Shown: one piece after another, positions 24,208 to 28,055 of the stretch | Position numbering within the stretch: the first letter of the stretch is position 1 | How the letters are laid out: every line of letters begins with the position of its first letter | Assembly (NCBI RefSeq): GCF_036906915.1 | Contig: NZ_JBAKHX010000092.1 | Location: forward strand, 1-28,055 | Direction: 5' to 3' | Origin: Phytohabitans sp036906915 | GTDB taxonomy: Bacteria > Actinomycetota > Actinomycetes > Mycobacteriales > Micromonosporaceae | Length of the DNA stretch: 28,055 bases | Position numbers and translations under genes: made by a program | The notes under the pieces: model-generated | The model's input: the letters and a program-made list of their open reading frames with translations, nothing else | Databases searched by the model: none | What the model was told of the DNA's origin: nothing

Positions 24208-24618
24208 ATGAACCAACGGCCCGCCGTCTACCAGGTCCCAGCCGACGAGCACGACGTGCGCGAGCTGGAACAGCTGGTCGCGCAGATCGAGATCGGCTTC
24301 AACCACAAGGATCCGGCCGTGCTCGACGGTCGGTTCACCGACGACGCCGCCCTGGTCGTACCCGACGGCACCATGCTGCGGGGTTGGGATGACCTGTTTG
24401 CCTACCACACCGCACGGTTGACGGGACCCGTCAAGGACTGGACGACCCGAGTCGCCGTGACCGCCGTGTCGCCCCTGCGGCCCGACATCGCCGTCGTCCA
24501 CGTCAGACAGGACACGTCGACCCCGCAGGGAACCTTCAGCAACCACGGCACCATCGTGGCGGTCAAGAAGGACGGAACCTGGTGGATCGCCGCAATGCAG
24601 AACACCAACGTGGCGTGA
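24208..24618 (+). CDS. SgcJ/EcaC-like SnoaL-fold protein
   Basis: This 136-aa protein starts at the ATG at 24208 (GAGAAAG and a closer AGAG upstream). The sequence shows the NTF2/SnoaL-like pattern: LEQLVAQIEIGFNHKDPAVL, then DGRFTDDAALVVPDGTMLRG and YHTARLTGPVKDW, and later FSNHGTIVAVKKDGTWWIAA near the C-terminus. Proteins of this SgcJ/EcaC group are often annotated as oxidoreductases, but their activity is mostly unproven; the cone-shaped fold binds small hydrophobic molecules. It follows the FrnE-like gene on the same strand and probably shares its mirrored promoter. A role in handling a small reactive metabolite fits the neighbours; this is inference. Confidence 0.85.
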   Translation: MNQRPAVYQVPADEHDVRELEQLVAQIEIGFNHKDPAVLDGRFTDDAALVVPDGTMLRGWDDLFAYHTARLTGPVKDWTTRVAVTAVSPLRPDIAVVHVRQDTSTPQGTFSNHGTIVAVKKDGTWWIAAMQNTNVA

Positions 24619-25022
24619 AAAGCCGGCTGGGCTCAGGAGACGGCGCAGTGTGGTCCGCAGTGGCCTCGACGACTTCCTGCACCGCCCGACCGAGATCATC
24701 AAACGGGTTCGGTGGGCAGTGATGCACATCCTGCCCACCGATGACGACCCTGACACGGTGTCGGGGTACGGCTTGAAGTGCGGAGGTAGATACGAACGCC
24801 TGCCGCGCCGCGCGCACGCGTCCGCCGTCGTGCAGTTCGAGCACGTCGACCCGAATGGATCGTCGAACTACACCGTCATCGTTGCCCCCCGTTACCTTTT
24901 TGATCGTCCCCAGCTGGGGACTCCTCGGTCGCCCGGCCCGGTATGACTTACTGCCCCTGTCGTACGGATGATCCGGGGGGTGTTGTCGCCGGGCCGGGTG
25001 GCGTCGGTGGACCGCTGATAGG
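24619..25022. other. stretch with no recognised gene, leading into the IS110 end
   Basis: Long frames exist on both strands between 24650 and 24950. The plus frame includes LDDFLHRPTEIIKRVRWAVM; the opposing minus frame includes VVIGGQDVHHCPPNPFDDLG. Neither has a family match that I recognise nor a convincing start, so at most one is a decayed gene. From about 24950 on, the sequence is probably the non-coding left end of the IS110 element. Confidence 0.3.
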
Positions 25023-25050
25023 GACCCGGCCACCCCTTCTGGGGTAGGTC
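25023..25050 (+). ncRNA. candidate IS110 bridge-RNA hairpin
   Basis: ACCCC-TTCT-GGGGT (25032-25045) is a perfect five-pair stem, enclosed by GACC/GGTC (25023-25026 with 25047-25050) across an internal loop. It lies about 75 bases upstream of the transposase start, in the non-coding left end from which IS110-group elements are known to express a bridge RNA. Assignment as bridge RNA is inference from position and fold. Confidence 0.3.
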
Positions 25051-25125
25051 TCTTCGTAACGTGGCTGCCGGCAGTCCGACGCCTATACCAGCGGCCGAGG
25101 CAGCGGTGAGGTGAGGAGGCGAGGC

Positions 25126-25847
25126 GTGCACGGCGGGTTCGGCGTCTTCCTGGGCCTGGACGTGGGCAAGGACGGCCTGCGGACACCAGGTCGCGTACCT
25201 TCCCGGCCTGGCCATGCGCCGGATAGCTGACCTGCATCCCGGTGCCGCCAAGACCGACGCCCGCGACGCCTACGTCATCGCTGACGCCGCCCGCGGCCTG
25301 CCGCACACCCTGCGCCGCGTCGACACCGGCGAGGAGGCCTTGGCCGAGTTGGAGGTCCTGGTCGGCTACGACGACGACCTCGCCGGCGAGGTCACCCGCA
25401 CCTCCAACCGCATCCGCGGCCTGCTCACCCAAATCCACCCCGCCCTGGAACGCGTCCTGGGCCCGAAAGTCCAGCACCCAGCGGTACTGGAGCTGCTCTC
25501 GCGCTGCGGTGGCCCGGCAGGGCTGCGCAAGGCCGGCCGAGCCAAACTCACCGAAATTGCCAAGGCGCGGGCGCCGCGCATGGGCGCACGCCTGGTCGAG
25601 CAGATCCTGGCCACGCTGGGCGAGCAGAGCGTCGTGGTGCCCGGCACCACCGCCGCCGAGACGGTCCTGCCCCGGCTGGCCGACAACCTGCGCGACCTGC
25701 TGCGCCAACGCGACCAAGTCGCCGACCAGGTCGAAAGGATGCTCGATGACCACCCTATTGCCCAGGTCCTGACCTCGATGCCCGGCATCGGCGTCAGGAC
25801 CGCAGCCCGCATCCTGCTCGAAGTCGGCGACGGCACCGCGTTCCCCA
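25126..25847 (+). pseudogene. IS110-family transposase, internally deleted and C-terminally truncated
   Basis: A GTG at 25126 with AGGAGG upstream starts HGGFGVFLGLDVGKDG, the first DEDD catalytic segment of IS110 transposases. After about 18 codons the frame breaks near 25170. The next match, ACGHQVAYLPGLAMRRIADL then DARDAYVIADAAR, is in another frame, and roughly 70 residues of the RuvC-like domain that normally lie between are missing. From there it is open through IRGLLTQIHPALERVLGPKV to the transposase_20 segment LTSMPGIGVRTAARILLEVG and AFPT. It then stops matching at 25847, before the GHLAAYAG block and the catalytic serine region. It is therefore inactive. It is fused without a gap to another recombinase tail. 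Confidence 0.8.
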
Positions 25848-26048
25848 CACCTCGTCGCCCACATCGCCGAAGCCGAACGCGAAGGCTGGCTCGGCGAAGT
25901 CGAAGGACTCCACATCAGCCTCGCTGGCGCCAACGACAAGCTGGCCCAGATCGACAACAGGCTGCAACAACGGGCCAACATCACCCACCTCGGCCTGCCC
26001 ACGTTCAATCCCATCGCCAGCCGCGCCTTGCCGGACCTGCCTGAATGA
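25848..26048 (+). pseudogene. C-terminal tail of a site-specific recombinase/integrase
   Basis: Directly after the IS110 breakpoint, in a new frame, the sequence encodes HLVAHIAEAEREGWLGEVEG, then LHISLAGANDKLAQIDNRLQ and GLPTFNPIASRALPDLPE before a TGA. The pattern AEREGWLGEVEGL followed by AxxKLAQID is what I associate with the extreme C-terminus of Tn554/TnpB-like integrases of actinobacteria. No catalytic Arg/His/Tyr is included. The joint is at the bases CCCCACAC, shared by both parents, which suggests illegitimate recombination at a short homology. Confidence 0.5.
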
Positions 26049-26138
26049 CTCGGGCGCATCGAACCTGCGCGGGTACGTCGCCGCGACCGTTTTCCAGTCA
26101 CGCAGGCATCGAGACGTCGCCCGTTCCGCCCCTTCGGC

Positions 26139-26144
26139 TAACGT
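26139..26144 (+). promoter_or_regulatory. candidate -10 box for the histidine phosphatase gene
   Basis: TAACGT (TANNNT) lies seven bases before the ATG at 26152. The only purine-rich stretch between is GGCGG immediately before the ATG, too close for a ribosome binding site. A leaderless or near-leaderless message is likely. Confidence 0.35.
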
Positions 26145-26151
26145 TCGGCGG

Positions 26152-26691
26152 ATGCTGTTCCTCATCAGGCACGCCATGCCCGTTCTCGATCCGGAAGTTC
26201 CACCCGAACAATGGGAACTCGATGCCGTAGGGCAGGAGGGCGCTGAATCGCTCAAACAGGTCATCCCGGCGAACGCCGTACTCGTCTCCAGCCAGGAGCC
26301 CAAGGCACGCCAGACCTTGGAGCCGACCGGGCACGTGTTCACCGACATCCGCTTCAACGAAGTCGCCCGTGACGAGCCCTATCACGGCGACTACCGAGCA
26401 CGCAGACGCGCCTACCTCACCGGCACCGAGCACCCGGGGTGGGAACCACGCGAGCACGTCGTCGCACGATTCGACGCCGGCATCAAGCACTGGCGGACTC
26501 ACGCGGTCACTCAGCCGCTCGTCGTCGCCACCCACGGCATGGCCATGACACTATGGCTGGCCACCGCTACCGACCTTGCCGACCCAACCAGCTTCTGGGC
26601 CGACCTTCGCCCTCCCGACGTGTTCGAGGTCGACCTGACCGCCCGAACCGTGGACCGTGTCGTCTCGACACGGCTCTTCCAGGTCCGTTAA
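26152..26691 (+). CDS. histidine phosphatase (phosphoglycerate-mutase-like) family protein
   Basis: This 179-aa protein carries the catalytic signature LIRHAMP (R6, H7) near its N-terminus, SSQEPKARQT with R53 in the second conserved block, and VVATHGMAM with the second catalytic His (H128). These define the histidine phosphatase fold; the phosphate is transferred to H7 and then hydrolysed. Substrate cannot be inferred, and the family includes phosphoglycerate mutases, phosphatases and RNA/nucleotide phosphatases. It is complete in length and shows no signal peptide. Its TAA at 26689-26691 overlaps a TAA on the other strand that ends a transposase remnant. It sits as an isolated intact gene among insertion-sequence debris. 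Confidence 0.87.
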   Translation: MLFLIRHAMPVLDPEVPPEQWELDAVGQEGAESLKQVIPANAVLVSSQEPKARQTLEPTGHVFTDIRFNEVARDEPYHGDYRARRRAYLTGTEHPGWEPREHVVARFDAGIKHWRTHAVTQPLVVATHGMAMTLWLATATDLADPTSFWADLRPPDVFEVDLTARTVDRVVSTRLFQVR

Positions 26692-26855
26692 TACTCCAGC
26701 CGCACTTCGGCTTGGCGGAGTCTGCGCTGGTAGTGGCTGATCCGGGCCAGGTATTGATGCCGCCGTCGCCATCGTGACCATCGATTGACGCCCGCGATGG
26801 TACGCGCTCGGGTGATCAGGTCCGGCGATGGCCCGCGCTCCAGAGCGAACGTGTC
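26688..26855 (-). pseudogene. C-terminal remnant of an IS701-like transposase, opposite strand
   Basis: Reading the minus strand from 26855, the frame encodes FALERGPSPDLITRARTIAG, then VNRWSRWRRRHQYLARISHY and QRRLRQAEVRLEY, ending in TAA. The WSRWRRRHQxxARxSHYxRR motif is the basic C-terminal tail of IS701-type transposases. The frame is closed upstream by TAG at 26856-26858, just before the start region of the plus-strand IS701 transposase. Only about 55 codons remain. It points to an older, oppositely oriented element whose rest was lost. Confidence 0.55.
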
Positions 26856-26875
26856 CTATGTAGACTCTGCGGCTC

Positions 26876-28003
26876 GTGACCGTAGAAGATCTTGTCGGCT
26901 GGTCCGAAGGCTTGGACGACCTGATGGCTCGTATCGCACCCCGGTTCGGGCGGGTAGAACCCCGCCGCCGCGCCCGCCGATACCTGCTCGCACTGCTGTC
27001 ACCGGTCGCCGGCAAGAACAGTTGGACCATCGCCGAAACTGCCGGCGAGGCCACGCCTGATGGGATGCAGCGGCTGCTCAACGACGCTGTCTGGGACGCC
27101 GACAAGGTGCGCGACGACCTGCGCGGCTACGTAATCGAGCACCTCGGCGACCCGGGCGGGGTGCTGATCGTGGACGAGACCGGATTCCTGAAAAAGGGCG
27201 TCAAGTCCGCCGGAGTGCAGCGCCAGTACTCCGGAACCGCCGGCCGCACCGAAAACTGCCAGCTCGGTGTGTTCTTGTCCTACGCCAGTGTCCACGGCCG
27301 CACGCTCATCGACCGCGAACTGTATCTGCCGCAAAAATGGTGCGCGGACCAGGCCCGCCGAGCCGAGGCCGGCATCGACCCAGCGGTCCGGTTCGCCACC
27401 AAACCAGCGCTCGGCCTACGCATGCTGCAGCGAGCCATCGACACCGGCGTGCCAGCATCGTGGGTCACCGCGGACGAGGCGTACGGGCAGGACGGCAAGT
27501 TCCGCGTCTTCCTGCAGCAGCGGCACATCGGCTATGTGCTGGCCGTGCCCTGCCGGCAGCAGGTCCCCACCAACGGCGGCAGCGCCCGCGCCGACGCCCT
27601 GGCCGCGGCCGCCCCGGCCCTGGCATGGAAGCGCCGCAGCTGCGGCGAGGGCGCCAAAGGCCCGCGCATCTACGACTGGGCGGTGGCCACCTTGCCCGAC
27701 ACCGGAACTGAGGAGCACGGCTTCACCCGATGGCTGCTGATCCGCCGCTCGGTCAGCGACCCGAGCGAACTGGCCTACTACCTGTGCTACCGGCCAGCCG
27801 ACACCACCGACGAAACGTTGATCGCAGTGGCGGGAACCCGATGGGCGGTAGAGGAGTGTTTCCAGACCGCCAAAGGCCAGGTCGGGCTGGACGAGTACCA
27901 GGTACGCCGCTACGGCGCCTGGTACCGGCACATAACCTTGGCGATGTGTGCCCACGCGTTCCTGGCCGTCACCGCCGCGACGGCGAAAAAGGGGCTCTTC
28001 TGA
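26876..28003 (+). CDS. IS701-family transposase
   Basis: This 375-aa DDE transposase starts at GTG 26876 (TVEDLVGWSEGL). Its catalytic residues are visible: D100 in VLIVDETGFLKKG, D200 in WVTADEAYGQDG, and E325 in RWAVEECFQTAKGQVGLDEY, followed by YQVRRYGAWYRHITLAMCAH. It should cut and paste its own element. There is no Shine-Dalgarno sequence; TAGACT lies about ten bases upstream of the GTG and could be a -10 box. The frame ends KKGLF, somewhat earlier than the roughly 400 residues usual for the family; the basic WRRRHQ-type tail is absent here, although one occurs on the other strand just upstream. The right end of the element lies beyond, or in, the last 50 bases of the window. Activity is uncertain. 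Confidence 0.88.
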   Translation: MTVEDLVGWSEGLDDLMARIAPRFGRVEPRRRARRYLLALLSPVAGKNSWTIAETAGEATPDGMQRLLNDAVWDADKVRDDLRGYVIEHLGDPGGVLIVDETGFLKKGVKSAGVQRQYSGTAGRTENCQLGVFLSYASVHGRTLIDRELYLPQKWCADQARRAEAGIDPAVRFATKPALGLRMLQRAIDTGVPASWVTADEAYGQDGKFRVFLQQRHIGYVLAVPCRQQVPTNGGSARADALAAAAPALAWKRRSCGEGAKGPRIYDWAVATLPDTGTEEHGFTRWLLIRRSVSDPSELAYYLCYRPADTTDETLIAVAGTRWAVEECFQTAKGQVGLDEYQVRRYGAWYRHITLAMCAHAFLAVTAATAKKGLF

Positions 28004-28055
28004 CTGATCTGTGGGTTGGTTTGGGCGGTCATCGACCGTGGAGGGTGGGTCGGTG

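Noticed and set aside
24563..26101. 512-codon minus-strand open frame opposite the IS110 region
   Set aside because: Most of it is antisense to recognisable IS110 transposase sequence; its lower-complexity parts match no family.

Overview
The window is GC-rich DNA (coding third positions almost all G/C, frequent GTG starts, long open antisense frames) from a filamentous-type actinomycete. A Micromonosporaceae- or Streptomyces-like host fits the gene families, but nothing in the sequence fixes the genus. No rRNA, tRNA or CRISPR array was recognised.

Left third (1-14.3 kb): one minus-strand operon dominates. A candidate promoter at 14187-14215 precedes a 2133-aa secreted multidomain protein (DNRLRE-like module, LamG, four repeated beta-sandwich modules). 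After 13 nt comes a 2100-aa secreted RHS/YD-repeat polymorphic toxin whose variable C-terminus carries a PD-(D/E)xK nuclease signature. After a further 14 nt comes a 226-aa gene in the immunity position, with a bL12-C-terminal-like segment. Downstream, at the window edge, lie an IS5-type transposase tail and a degenerate group II intron domain V-like hairpin.

Middle (14.3-19.1 kb): small accessory genes (a Nudix hydrolase translationally coupled to a frameshifted hypothetical gene, a DUF2809 membrane protein, a P-loop kinase-like ATPase) are mixed with recombination debris. The debris comprises a resolvase fragment, TnpB/TnpC-like tails, an SGNH-hydrolase fragment, a response regulator that has lost its first residues, and a histidine kinase cut off after its sensor region and joined to a transposase fragment.

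Right-centre (19.1-24.6 kb): a redox and regulation island. Minus strand: NAD(P)H-FMN reductase, then MDR quinone oxidoreductase, then a 903-aa LAL-type LuxR regulator. Plus strand, divergent: a DsbA/FrnE-like protein, then an SgcJ/SnoaL-like protein. The intergenic region between the two arms is a near mirror image, with a 19-bp inverted operator pair and a shared -10-like octamer on each side, suggesting one regulator controls both arms.

Right end (24.6-28.1 kb): an internally deleted IS110 element with a possible bridge-RNA hairpin, fused to another recombinase tail; a histidine phosphatase gene; an opposing transposase tail; and a nearly complete IS701-family transposase. The most interesting unit is the giant secreted protein, RHS nuclease and putative immunity operon; the second is the mirrored divergent promoter.
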